NCBI RefSeq assembly: GCF_001514115.1
Contig: NZ_KQ948457.1
Span: 413,085 to 477,084, forward strand
Direction: 5' to 3'
From: Streptomyces olivochromogenes
Lineage (GTDB): Bacteria > Actinomycetota > Actinomycetes > Streptomycetales > Streptomycetaceae
Length of the DNA stretch: 64,000 nucleotides
Notes under the pieces: generated by a model
The model's input: the letters and a program-made list of their open reading frames with translations, nothing else
What the model was told of the DNA's origin: nothing
Databases searched by the model: none
Made by a program: the position numbers and the translations under genes
Part shown: positions 42,132-51,081 of the stretch, one piece after another
How the letters are laid out: each line of letters begins with the position of its first letter
Numbering within the stretch: position 1 is the first letter of the stretch

Positions 42132-44342
42132 ATGCCTACTCCGCTCACTCACGATGACCCGCACACGTTCGGTTCGTATCGCCCCATCGTCCGCCTGGGT
42201 AGCGGCGGCATGGGCACGGTCTACCTGGCCCGCTCCGCGGGCGGACGGACCGTCGCGGTCAAGACGATGCTTGCCGGTATCGCCTCGGACCCCAGCGCCC
42301 GCACCAGGTTCCGGCTGGAGGCCGACGCCGCCCGCGTCATCGGCGGACGGCACGGTGCCCTGGTCGTGGACGCCGACACGCAGGCCGAGACTCCCTGGAT
42401 CGCCACCGAATATGTGCTCGGTCCGCCTCTCGACGAGGCGGTCGGAGTGGTCGGATCGCTCCCCGAGGCGACCGTACGCGCCCTCGGAGCCGCGCTGTGC
42501 GGGGCACTCGGTCAACTGCACAGCACCGATGTGGTCCACCGCGACCTCAAGCCGTCCAACATCCTGGTGACGGCCTACGGACCGAAGGTCATCGACTTCG
42601 GCATCGCCCGCGCGATCGGCGACGACCGACTCACCAGGGTCGGCGCCGCGGTCGGCACCCCGGCCTTCATGTCGCCGGAGCAGGCGAGCGGCGAAGAACA
42701 CACCTCGGCGGGAGACGTGTTCGCGCTCGCCGGAGTGCTTGTCTACGCCGCCACCGGCCGTGGCCCGTTCGGTCACGGGCAGACCGCGGATCTGCTCTAC
42801 CGGGTCCGTTACGGCGAGCCGGACTTGAGCGACGTACCCGCCGCCCTGGTCCCCCTGCTCGGCCGGTGCCTGGACAAGAACCCGTTCCGGCGGCCGACCA
42901 CATCGGAACTCGCGGCCCAACTCCACGACGGGTCAGGAGAGTTCGCCGACCATCTCTCGGATCCGCTGCTCGCGGAGATCGGCCGCCGTGCCACCGAGGT
43001 CTGGCTGATCACACCTCAGCGTCTTGACGCACCGATCACACAGCACGCGGAATCGCCGACCGCACCGACCGCGACGATGCCCCGTCGCCGACTGCTGCTG
43101 GCGGGAAGCGGACTGGCACTTGGCGCGGCGGCCGTCGGGGCGGGAGCGTGGGCGTGGAGCCGACGGTCCGGGTCTGAGCCGCACCTGCCTGTGACGAGTC
43201 CCAGCAACAGCGTGCTGCCCAGGAAGAAGCTCGACTCGCTCTGGCAGATTCAGGTCGCCGATTCCCCGTACGGGACCGTCCCGGCGGTGGAGCCGCTCGC
43301 CGTGGGAAACCTGGTTACGCTCGTGGCCGGTGCAGGTCTGGGCGGAATCGACGCCAGGACCGGAGACGTCTTGTGGGCGTCCGACCAGATGGAGATCCAC
43401 TGGCAGATCGCGACGGACGGTGAGCGGCTCGTCCGGATGGTGGCAGCGGAAGGGTCCGAGAACAACGCGGGAAAGCCCGGAGGATTTCCCCTGATCCTCG
43501 CGTCCGTCAACCTTGTCTCGGGCAAAGCGGCTGAACCATTTGCCCAGTTCACAGACTTCAACGGCGTCATGGACTACAACCAGGTGCTGTGTACGGCCGA
43601 CGGCGTCGTGTATGCGGCGGCAGGCCAGGGAAAGTACGACACATACTTTCTGACATCCCAGTCCTGGTCGCTCTTCGCCGTCGACATCAGCACGGGGAAG
43701 AGGCTGTGGACCAAGCCGCTGCCCACGCGGCCGGACAAATCCGACCGCTTGTACTTCCTCACGGCCCGAGTCGTCGGCAGCAACCTGGTGGCCCTTCAGG
43801 AGACGAACGACGGCAAGGTCCGTGTCGTCGTGCGCGACATTCGCACGGGCGCCGTTCGCTGGGAGAAGCCCTTTGACGGTGTAGCACCGGACCGCGTACA
43901 ACGGCCGCTGGCGACCGACTCCGACACCCTCTACCTGGGCAGCGGCCGGTTGCGGGCTCTACGGCTGAGCGACGGAACTCAGGTGTGGGACTCCAGGACG
44001 GAGCGCCCCGGGCGCACGTACGGCCCTCCGACGGTCATAGGCGGCGTGGTGTACGCCGTCGAGAAGGGCCTCGGCCTCGTCGCCTTCGCATCCGGAAGTG
44101 GGCGTGCGCAGTGGGAGGAGAAGGGCGGTGGGGGAACGAAAGCGGACACGTCCGCCGCGCCCGTGATCGGCACCGACTGCGCATACAGCAAGCGTTCTTC
44201 GGCACTCTGGGCGATCGATCTCGCATCGCGCACGCCGACAGCCTCGTACAAGACCACCGGAGATCGCTTCATCGCCCATGAGAAGGCCAAGGTGACCATC
44301 GCGCTGGGCGGCAAGTTCCTTGCGGCTTTCCCCCTCAAGTGA
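42132..44342 (+). CDS. Receptor Ser/Thr protein kinase with PQQ-like beta-propeller
   Basis: A 736-residue membrane kinase. Kinase domain residues 15-270: GSGGMG loop, Lys44 (VAVK), HRDLKPSN with Asp138, DFG with Asp155, SPEQ for APE. After a juxtamembrane linker, a helix (MPRRRLLLAGSGLALGAAAV onward, about 316-343) crosses the membrane. The outside part, from about residue 370, is a PQQ-like beta-propeller: repeated blades such as GGIDARTGDVLWASD, AVDISTGKRLWTK, RDIRTGAVRWEK and ALRLSDGTQVWD. It probably senses an envelope or extracellular signal. It is the second of three kinase-fold genes between esxA and eccC, so a link to ESX control is inferred. Confidence 0.9.
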   Translation: MPTPLTHDDPHTFGSYRPIVRLGSGGMGTVYLARSAGGRTVAVKTMLAGIASDPSARTRFRLEADAARVIGGRHGALVVDADTQAETPWIATEYVLGPPLDEAVGVVGSLPEATVRALGAALCGALGQLHSTDVVHRDLKPSNILVTAYGPKVIDFGIARAIGDDRLTRVGAAVGTPAFMSPEQASGEEHTSAGDVFALAGVLVYAATGRGPFGHGQTADLLYRVRYGEPDLSDVPAALVPLLGRCLDKNPFRRPTTSELAAQLHDGSGEFADHLSDPLLAEIGRRATEVWLITPQRLDAPITQHAESPTAPTATMPRRRLLLAGSGLALGAAAVGAGAWAWSRRSGSEPHLPVTSPSNSVLPRKKLDSLWQIQVADSPYGTVPAVEPLAVGNLVTLVAGAGLGGIDARTGDVLWASDQMEIHWQIATDGERLVRMVAAEGSENNAGKPGGFPLILASVNLVSGKAAEPFAQFTDFNGVMDYNQVLCTADGVVYAAAGQGKYDTYFLTSQSWSLFAVDISTGKRLWTKPLPTRPDKSDRLYFLTARVVGSNLVALQETNDGKVRVVVRDIRTGAVRWEKPFDGVAPDRVQRPLATDSDTLYLGSGRLRALRLSDGTQVWDSRTERPGRTYGPPTVIGGVVYAVEKGLGLVAFASGSGRAQWEEKGGGGTKADTSAAPVIGTDCAYSKRSSALWAIDLASRTPTASYKTTGDRFIAHEKAKVTIALGGKFLAAFPLK

Positions 44343-44382
44343 GCGGCCGTCCTGTGATGAACCGAAGAGAAGGCAGCAAGCG

Positions 44383-46482
44383 ATGAAACCCCTGGGTGTC
44401 GGGGACCCGATCCGCCTCGGACCGTACCGCCTGCTCGGCGTGCTCGGCGAGGGCGGTATGGGCAAGGTGTACGTCGGTCAGGACGGCGCGGGCACCGTCG
44501 CCGCGATCAAGGTGCTCCGTCCGGAGCTCGCTCACGACCCGGGTCTCGCCCAGCGCTTCGTGCGTGAGGCGTTCTCGGCGCAGGCGGTGCGGAGCCCGGG
44601 CGTGGCGGCGGTCCTTGGAGCGCAGACCGAGGGGGGACGTCCCTGGATCGCAACGGAGTTCCTGACCGGACCGACCCTGGACCAAGTGGTCGAGAAACAC
44701 GGGCCTTTCGATGAAGCAGGTGTACGCGCCCTGGCCGCGTCGATCGCGCGCACGCTGGCCGATATTCACGCAGCGGGCTTCATCCACCGCGACCTCAAGC
44801 CGCAGAACATCGTGCTGACGTCGACCGGACCACGGATCATCGACTTCGGCATCGCACGCCCCGAGCACGGCCTGACGCTCACCACGACCGGCCAGATCCC
44901 GGTCACGCCCGGGTACGGCGCCCCTGAGCAGGTGCTGGGCCGGCGAGTGGCGCCCGCCGCGGACGTGTTCTCCCTGGGCGCCGTCCTGGTTTACGCGGCC
45001 ACCGGCGGGCGCGCTTTCGAGGGTGCGCATGTGGCCGCCGTCCAGTACGAGGTCGTTCATGGCGAGCCACGCTGGAACGGTCTGTCCCCCCAACTGCACG
45101 CACTCACCGCCCCTTGCCTGGTCAAGGACGGTGCGTCTCGGCCCGCTCCCGGGCAGATCGCCACGGCATTCGCCGCGCCCAGGAACAGCGAGCGGGTGTG
45201 GCGGCGCGGCCCGGTGGGGGATGAGATCAAGGACCGGGAACGCCAGGTACGACAGCTCACCGCGCCACCTACGACGGGAAGGGTGACGACCGTGACCAGG
45301 CGGCGTCTGCTCACGGGATTCGCAGCAGGAGGCACGGTGCTCGCCGCAGCGGGTGGCACCACGGGCTGGTGGCTGCTCCGGCAGAAGGAACGTCAGCAGA
45401 AGCCGGACCCGTTCACCTTTCCGGCCGCACTGCAGACCCCCGAGGCTCGTCGGCTTTCCGCGGACGACGGCGACTACCTGGTCGACGGGTCTCCGAAAGC
45501 GCTGTGGACCCTGCGTGAGGTGGTGGCTCAGGATTCCGCTGCTCCATTGCCCGTGCGGGATGTCGTCGTGATCGGGTACTACGGCAGTGGTGGGATGCGC
45601 GGTATCGCGGCCTACAACGTCGTTGACGGAAAGCAACGTTGGGTGGCGCAGAATGTACTTCCGGGTCACTACCTGTCGCTGTCCGACCGGCTGATCGTGG
45701 CCCTTGGTACTGAGGGAACGCTGCGTACGTTCGTGGCGTCGACCGGCGAGCCCAAGTGGACGGCGGACGCCGACGCCAAGTCTCTCGTGGCTGCGGACGA
45801 GAAAGCTGTCTACGCCGTGACGAAGGACAACCGGCTGCGCAGCGTGGGTCGTTCGGACGCGAAAGTCCGCTGGACAGCGCGGATTCCGCCGGAGTACCGC
45901 GGAAAGATCTCCTCGAACGGAGCGGTCGGCAGCGGACGTCTGGTGCTCTCGACGACCGATGGTCATGTTCTGGCCCTGGCGACGAGTGACGGCCGCTTGG
46001 TGTGGGAGCGGCGCAACCAGGCGAAGAAGATCGGGATCATCCCCGTCGCACAGGACGGAGTCGTGTACCTCAACGGCAAGAAGCTGATCGCGCGAAGGAT
46101 TGCCGACGGCAAGGAGATCTGGTCCCGCCCGACCAGAGACATGTACAAGGTTCCCGCGGAATGGGGCCCCGTGAGCGTCCACGGAGACTCCGTGTACGCG
46201 GTCGGCGGGATGTTTCCCGAACGCGTCGGCATCACCGACGGCAGCAGTATCTGGACTTCCCGAAAGGACGGCAGCAGCGGCAGTCCCGTCCTTGTCCATG
46301 GCACCGGTGTGTGGATGATCGACGACTCGTACAAGACTGAGGTGAACGCCGTGTACGTGGAGAACGGATATCCGGGCTGGAGCTACGAACTGCCCGAAGC
46401 CGAGCACCACGGGATCGCGGTCGACGGCAACAGGGCCTTCATCAGAAACGACGACTTGCTCTGCGCGCTGCCGGTCTTCTGA
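44383..46482 (+). CDS. Receptor Ser/Thr protein kinase with PQQ-like beta-propeller
   Basis: A 699-residue membrane kinase, paralogous in layout to the one upstream. Kinase domain: GEGGMG at 22-27, Lys43 (AAIK), HRDLKPQN with Asp137, DFG with Asp154, APEQ. Membrane helix about 306-332 (TRRRLLTGFAAGGTVLAAAG and on), then an extracellular beta-propeller with blades such as AYNVVDGKQRWVAQ, STGEPKWTADAD, ATSDGRLVWERR and RIADGKEIWSR. ATG 44383 is preceded by AGAAGGCAG; the frame is open from 44320. Its last 100 bases overlap the convergent small membrane protein gene. Confidence 0.9.
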   Translation: MKPLGVGDPIRLGPYRLLGVLGEGGMGKVYVGQDGAGTVAAIKVLRPELAHDPGLAQRFVREAFSAQAVRSPGVAAVLGAQTEGGRPWIATEFLTGPTLDQVVEKHGPFDEAGVRALAASIARTLADIHAAGFIHRDLKPQNIVLTSTGPRIIDFGIARPEHGLTLTTTGQIPVTPGYGAPEQVLGRRVAPAADVFSLGAVLVYAATGGRAFEGAHVAAVQYEVVHGEPRWNGLSPQLHALTAPCLVKDGASRPAPGQIATAFAAPRNSERVWRRGPVGDEIKDRERQVRQLTAPPTTGRVTTVTRRRLLTGFAAGGTVLAAAGGTTGWWLLRQKERQQKPDPFTFPAALQTPEARRLSADDGDYLVDGSPKALWTLREVVAQDSAAPLPVRDVVVIGYYGSGGMRGIAAYNVVDGKQRWVAQNVLPGHYLSLSDRLIVALGTEGTLRTFVASTGEPKWTADADAKSLVAADEKAVYAVTKDNRLRSVGRSDAKVRWTARIPPEYRGKISSNGAVGSGRLVLSTTDGHVLALATSDGRLVWERRNQAKKIGIIPVAQDGVVYLNGKKLIARRIADGKEIWSRPTRDMYKVPAEWGPVSVHGDSVYAVGGMFPERVGITDGSSIWTSRKDGSSGSPVLVHGTGVWMIDDSYKTEVNAVYVENGYPGWSYELPEAEHHGIAVDGNRAFIRNDDLLCALPVF

Positions 46483-46703
46483 GCCACGGAATGCTCCGGC
46501 AACGTGTGTTCAGCCTGCGTGGACACCTTGGGAATCCGCGCAGACTCCGCATAGGGAACCAACGCATCGCCGTACGATGCCAGTTTGTCCTCGTATCGTC
46601 GGCGATTCCCCGTGTCGCTCCACTGGTACCAGCCATAGCCCGCCGCGAGAACAAGCATCAGCGGCGGGACTGCGAATAGCCCCACTCGTCGTGCGACCTT
46701 CAT
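46383..46703 (-). CDS. Small predicted membrane protein, overlapping the kinase 3' end
   Basis: A 106-residue protein with one N-terminal membrane helix (VARRVGLFAVPPLMLVLAAG) and an outside-facing helical segment (YEDKLASYGDALVPYAESAR). ATG 46703 has GGGGA six bases upstream; GTG 46709 is an alternative. The 3' third runs antisense to the end of the upstream kinase gene for 100 bases. It lies just downstream of eccC on the same strand, but a hairpin separates them. No family was recognised. The segment before nt 46482 seems real from ribosome site, helix and absence of other genes; the overlapping C-terminus is less certain. Confidence 0.5.
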   Translation of the reverse strand: MKVARRVGLFAVPPLMLVLAAGYGWYQWSDTGNRRRYEDKLASYGDALVPYAESARIPKVSTQAEHTLPEHSVAQKTGSAQSKSSFLMKALLPSTAIPWCSASGSS

Positions 46704-46730
46704 GGTCACTCCCCGTTGCCCAACGGAACC

Positions 46731-46762
46731 GGGGCCATGACCGCCGAAGCGACCATGGCCCC
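46731..46762 (-). terminator. Hairpin terminator after eccC
   Basis: Perfect 9-bp inverted repeat GGGGCCATG/CATGGCCCC (46731-46739 with 46754-46762), 25 bases past the eccC stop on the minus strand. Confidence 0.65.
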
Positions 46763-46786
46763 AAGATCCCGTACGTCAGCCGCCCG

Positions 46787-49700
46787 TCACACGTCTCCGT
46801 CCGCCACCAGACCGACCTGGACCAAGGGCTTCCCCCGCTTCCGCGACACGAACACACCCCGCCCGGCGGGCATCGGCCGCGGCCGTACGCCGCCCAGCAG
46901 ATCGCCCTCGGCCGGATCACCCGCGAGGACCACGCCCTGCGCCCCGAGTTCCTTGATGCGCTGCATGAAGGACTCGTAGCCGGCGCGGCCCGCGCCCGCC
47001 GTGGAGCGGGCGATGATGAACCGGACACCGACGTCGCGAGCGAACGGCAGGAGCTCCGTCAGACCGGCCAGGGGGTTGCCGCTCGACGTGGACACCAGGT
47101 CGTAGTCGTCGACGATCACGTACACCGTGGGACCGCTCCACCAGCTGCGGTCGCGTAGCTGCTGCGCGGTCACGTCCGCGGTCGGCGTGCGGCGCTGCAT
47201 CAGGTCGGCGAGAGCGTCCATGTGGTGCTGCATCTGGTTCGACATGGGGATGTACTCGGCCAGATGCGAGGGTGGGGTCACGCCGAGCAGCGAGCGGCGG
47301 TTGTCCACCACGAACAGCTTGCAGGAGTTGCCGTCGTAGCGCTCGGTGAGGCGCTGGATGAGCAGCTTCAGCAGGTTCGACTTGCCGGACTCGCTCTCGC
47401 CGAAGACGAGGAAGAACGGGTCCTGCTCGAAGTCCACGAACACCGGCTCGAGGTTGTCCTCGTCGAGGGCGAAGGACACACCGCGGTTGGGGAACCGGTC
47501 TCCGGAAGGGAGCTGGTGCGCCGCGAACTCCCTCGGCAGGAGCCGCACTTCGGGGGCGCCGGGCTGCTGCCAGTGGCGGGTGACCTCGGTCGCGAGGGCT
47601 GTGTTCGCTTCCGCCAGATCCGTGTCGGAGGACAGGCCGTCGATCCGCGGGACCGCCGCCATGAAGTGCTGCTTCTGCGGGGTCTGGCCGCGTCCCGGCA
47701 CGCCTGTGGGCACGTTGGCCGCGACCTTGCGGTCGAACTCGGAGTCCATGGGGTCGCCGAGCCGCAGCTCCAGGCGGTTCATCAGGTGGTCCTTGAGGTT
47801 CGCGCGGACCTCCATGGAACGCGACGCGGTGAGGATCACATGGATGCCGTAGCCCAGACCGCGCGCCGCCATGTCCAGAACCAGCGGCTCCAGCGCTTCG
47901 TAATCCGTACGGAAGTTGCCCCAGCCGTCGATGACCAGGAAGACGTCGCCCCAGGGCTGGTCGGCCACCGAGATGTCGCCCCGTGCGCGGCGCGTGCGGA
48001 ACTCCGCGATCGAGGAGATGCCCACGGAACGGAAGTACTCCTCGCGGCGGGTCATGACGCCGTACACCTCGGCCGTTGTACGCCGCACCTTCTCGGGGTC
48101 CAGGCGCGAGGCCACGCCGCCCACGTGCGGCAGACCGGCCACGGCCGACAGGCCACCACCGCCGAAGTCCAGCCCGTAGAACTGCACTTCGTGCGGGGTG
48201 TGCGTGAGCGCGAAGGACGCGACGAGCGAGCGCAACAGCGTCGACTTGCCGGACTGCGGGCCGCCCAGGATCTGCATGTGGCCGGCCGCGCCGCCGAAGT
48301 CCACCCAGAGAGGGTCACGGCGCTGTTCGTACGGCTTGTCGACGATGCCGACCGGAACGACGAGCCGCCCGGCGCCCTCGTAGCCGGGCTGGGTCATACC
48401 CCGGCCGGGCACCGGCGCGAGCCCGGGCAGCAGGGTGTCGAGCGACGGCGGACTGTCCAGCGGGGGCAGCCACACCTGGTGGGCGGCCGGGCCCTGCGCC
48501 TCCAAGCGCCGCACGATCACGTCCAGCACGGTGTCGGCCAGCGCGTCGTCGGTCTCGTCAGGAGCGGCTTGCCGCTGCTGGGGCACCGCCACATACTGCA
48601 CCGGGACCTCGGCCGCCGTGAACAGCACGGGCCGACGGTCCACCGGGAGCGGCCCGCCGAGTGACGCCTGCACCGAACTCGTGCGGTACACCCCGGAGAC
48701 GTACGCCGCCTTGAAGCGCACCATTTCGTCCGTGCCGTACTTCAGGAAACCGGAGCCCGGGACGTTCGGCAGTTCGTAGGCGTCCGGCACGCCGAGCGCG
48801 GCACGCGACTCCGCGGCCGAGAACGTCCGCAGGCCGATCCGGTACGACAGGTAGGTCTCGAGCCCCCGCAGGCGGCCCTCCTCCAGGCGCTGCGAGGCGA
48901 GCAGCAGGTGCACGCCCAGCGAACGGCCGATGCGGCCGATCTGCACGAACATCTCGATGAAATCCGGCTTCGCCGTGAGCAGTTCGCTGAACTCGTCGAT
49001 CACCAGGACGAGCGAGGGGATCGGCTGCAGCGGGGCACCTGCGGCGCGGGCCTTCTCGTAGTCGTGGATGTTCGCGTAGTTGCCGGCGTCGCGGAGCATC
49101 TCCTGGCGGCGGTTCAACTCGCCGCGGATCGAGTCACCCATGCGGTCGACCAGGGTCAGGTCGTCCGCGAGGTTGGTGATCACGGCCGCGACGTGCGGCA
49201 TCTGGGCCATGCCCGCGAACGTCGCGCCACCCTTGAAGTCCGCCAGGACGAAGTTCAGCGTCTCGGAGGAGTGGGTGACGGCGAGGCCGAGGACCAGCGT
49301 GCGCAGCAGCTCCGACTTGCCGGAACCGGTCGCGCCGACGCACAGGCCGTGCGGGCCCATGCCCTCCTGCGCCGCTTCCTTGAGGTCCAGCATCACGGGC
49401 CGGCCGTCCTCGCCGAGACCGATCGGCACGCGCAGCCGCTCCGACTGTGAGCGCGGCCGCCATGTCCGCTTCGGGTCGACGGAGGCCGCGTCGCCCAGGT
49501 TCAGCAGGTCCGTGAACTCCAGGTTGGCGAGCAGCGGTTCGTCGTCGTCTCCGCCCGATGCCACGCGCAGCGGTGCCAGTTGACGGGCCAGCGCTTCCGC
49601 GGCCTCGTACGAGAGGACATCTGGCGTGCCGTCGTAGACCATGCCGTGCGCCGACTCCAGGCGCAGTTCCTTCGGCTGCACGATGACGGAGAGGTCGCCG

Positions 49701-50755
49701 CGTCCTGTGGTGAGGTCTCCGGGCACTACCTCGATGACCGTCACTCCCTGCAGGCCCTCGGGGCTGGCCAGGAACGACGTGGGAGGCAGGGAGACGCCGT
49801 CGAGCACGATCACCAGATGCGGCTGCTCGGAAACCGGGGCCCCGTCGGGGTGGAAGCGCGGTCGGCCTTGGAGGCGGGGAGCCAGCAGCTCCTCCAGCTG
49901 CGCCGGGTCGGTCGTGATCAGCCGGATGCTGCCCGCGCCGTCCGTGAGGCCCGGAGCCTGCGCGTGCGGCAGCCACTTGGCCCATTCCCACCACGGCGCC
50001 GACTCGCGTCCGGTGGCGACGGCGATGACCAGGTCCTCGGGGGAGTGCAGCGAGGCGAGGGAGCCGGCGACGGCGCGCGCGGTGCCCCGCACGGTGCCCG
50101 GCTCGCCGCTGATCGTCACGTGGTAGAAGGCGCGGAGCGAGACCGCCATCGGCAGGTCCTCGAGGGTGCCGTGCGTGGCCAGAAATCGCTGCATGGCGCC
50201 CGCGGTGAGCGGCTCCAACTCGTCGACCGGCCCGGTCTGCGGCGGGAACAGCGGAGTGGCCAGGGCCTGCGGGCCCAGGCCCACGCGCACCTGCCCGAAG
50301 TCCTCGTCACCGGTGCGCCGCTCCCACACCCGGCTGCCCTCGGCGACCAGCGCCCACAGTTGCTCCGGTGAAGGGTGCAGGTAGTACTGGGCATCGCGCT
50401 GGGCCCGCGCGGTCTCCAGCGCCGTACGCCGGGTCTGCGACAGATAGCGAAGGTAGTCGCGGCGCATGTCGGCCATCTGTCCCTGGTTGCCGCGCCGGTA
50501 GCGGACCAGCATGGAGATGCCCATCGCGACCGTGGAGGCCACCATCACCATGCCCATGATCTTCATGAAGGGCTGGGCCGAGGGGTTGAAGAAGAACACG
50601 ACGGACCCGCCCATGCCGAGCATGGGCAGGAGTTGCATCAGGGCGCCCTCCTGCTGACCGCGCGGAAGTTCCGGCGGCGCCTGCAGCACGACCTCGTCCG
50701 TGGGCACTTCCTTCGGCAGCGCCCGTGGTGGGCGCTTGACGACGATGTGGCTCAC
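46787..50755 (-). CDS. eccC: Type VII secretion ATPase EccC (three FtsK/SpoIIIE domains)
   Basis: A 1322-residue motor of the ESX system, equal to fused EccCa and EccCb. Two N-terminal membrane helices lie about residues 38-80 (LPMLGMGGSVVFFF; MGMVMVASTVAMGISML), followed by the DUF domain. Three ATPase domains then follow: Walker A GATGSGKSELLRTLV near 475, GGPQSGKSTLLRSLV near 833, GESESGKSNLLKLLI near 1120. EccC recognises the YxxxD/E tail of Esx substrates through its last ATPase domain. GTG 50755 follows AAGGGAATT. A RecA-NDp-like promoter motif lies 79 bases upstream. It diverges from eccD. Confidence 0.95.
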   Translation of the reverse strand: MSHIVVKRPPRALPKEVPTDEVVLQAPPELPRGQQEGALMQLLPMLGMGGSVVFFFNPSAQPFMKIMGMVMVASTVAMGISMLVRYRRGNQGQMADMRRDYLRYLSQTRRTALETARAQRDAQYYLHPSPEQLWALVAEGSRVWERRTGDEDFGQVRVGLGPQALATPLFPPQTGPVDELEPLTAGAMQRFLATHGTLEDLPMAVSLRAFYHVTISGEPGTVRGTARAVAGSLASLHSPEDLVIAVATGRESAPWWEWAKWLPHAQAPGLTDGAGSIRLITTDPAQLEELLAPRLQGRPRFHPDGAPVSEQPHLVIVLDGVSLPPTSFLASPEGLQGVTVIEVVPGDLTTGRGDLSVIVQPKELRLESAHGMVYDGTPDVLSYEAAEALARQLAPLRVASGGDDDEPLLANLEFTDLLNLGDAASVDPKRTWRPRSQSERLRVPIGLGEDGRPVMLDLKEAAQEGMGPHGLCVGATGSGKSELLRTLVLGLAVTHSSETLNFVLADFKGGATFAGMAQMPHVAAVITNLADDLTLVDRMGDSIRGELNRRQEMLRDAGNYANIHDYEKARAAGAPLQPIPSLVLVIDEFSELLTAKPDFIEMFVQIGRIGRSLGVHLLLASQRLEEGRLRGLETYLSYRIGLRTFSAAESRAALGVPDAYELPNVPGSGFLKYGTDEMVRFKAAYVSGVYRTSSVQASLGGPLPVDRRPVLFTAAEVPVQYVAVPQQRQAAPDETDDALADTVLDVIVRRLEAQGPAAHQVWLPPLDSPPSLDTLLPGLAPVPGRGMTQPGYEGAGRLVVPVGIVDKPYEQRRDPLWVDFGGAAGHMQILGGPQSGKSTLLRSLVASFALTHTPHEVQFYGLDFGGGGLSAVAGLPHVGGVASRLDPEKVRRTTAEVYGVMTRREEYFRSVGISSIAEFRTRRARGDISVADQPWGDVFLVIDGWGNFRTDYEALEPLVLDMAARGLGYGIHVILTASRSMEVRANLKDHLMNRLELRLGDPMDSEFDRKVAANVPTGVPGRGQTPQKQHFMAAVPRIDGLSSDTDLAEANTALATEVTRHWQQPGAPEVRLLPREFAAHQLPSGDRFPNRGVSFALDEDNLEPVFVDFEQDPFFLVFGESESGKSNLLKLLIQRLTERYDGNSCKLFVVDNRRSLLGVTPPSHLAEYIPMSNQMQHHMDALADLMQRRTPTADVTAQQLRDRSWWSGPTVYVIVDDYDLVSTSSGNPLAGLTELLPFARDVGVRFIIARSTAGAGRAGYESFMQRIKELGAQGVVLAGDPAEGDLLGGVRPRPMPAGRGVFVSRKRGKPLVQVGLVADGDV

Positions 50756-51081
50756 TACGCACCAATTCCCTTGCCGGACCGAGTTGTTTCCGTCCGCCGC
50801 CCCGTGCCAGGCGGACGTCGATCGCGAAGCGCGATCCTACTGACAACCACCGACAACGGCGGGCGGTAGGGTGCCCGTGAGACGTGTGAGCAGTTGCGAA
50901 TGGGCCCGGAAAAAACGGGCAATCCACAACGCTTCGAAACAAGCGCCTCCCGCAAGCTCCGGGCACCAAGGCCCAGTTGACCGGCGGCGCGGGCGGCACG
51001 GCACAACGTACACAGGATCTTTACGGGTGAATGCGTACGCGGCGGCGCCGTGCCCCCATCACCGACGAGGGGGAACAGCAG
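50756..51081. other. Divergent promoter region of eccC and eccD
   Basis: 326 bases. The minus strand carries the RecA-NDp-like element at 50834-50856 in front of eccC. Toward eccD a TTGACC (near 50982) occurs without a clear -10. No ORF with a ribosome site was found other than an upstream in-frame ATG of eccD at 51031. Confidence 0.55.
50834..50856 (-). promoter_or_regulatory. RecA-NDp / PafBC-type promoter motif before eccC
   Basis: On the minus strand the sequence is TTGTCGGTG, eight bases, then TAGGAT. This matches the actinobacterial DNA-damage promoter motif TTGTCRGTG-N8-TAGNNT (RecA-NDp, activated by PafBC in mycobacteria). The -10 end is 79 bases upstream of the eccC GTG. Binding or damage induction is inferred from the match only. 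Confidence 0.6.
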
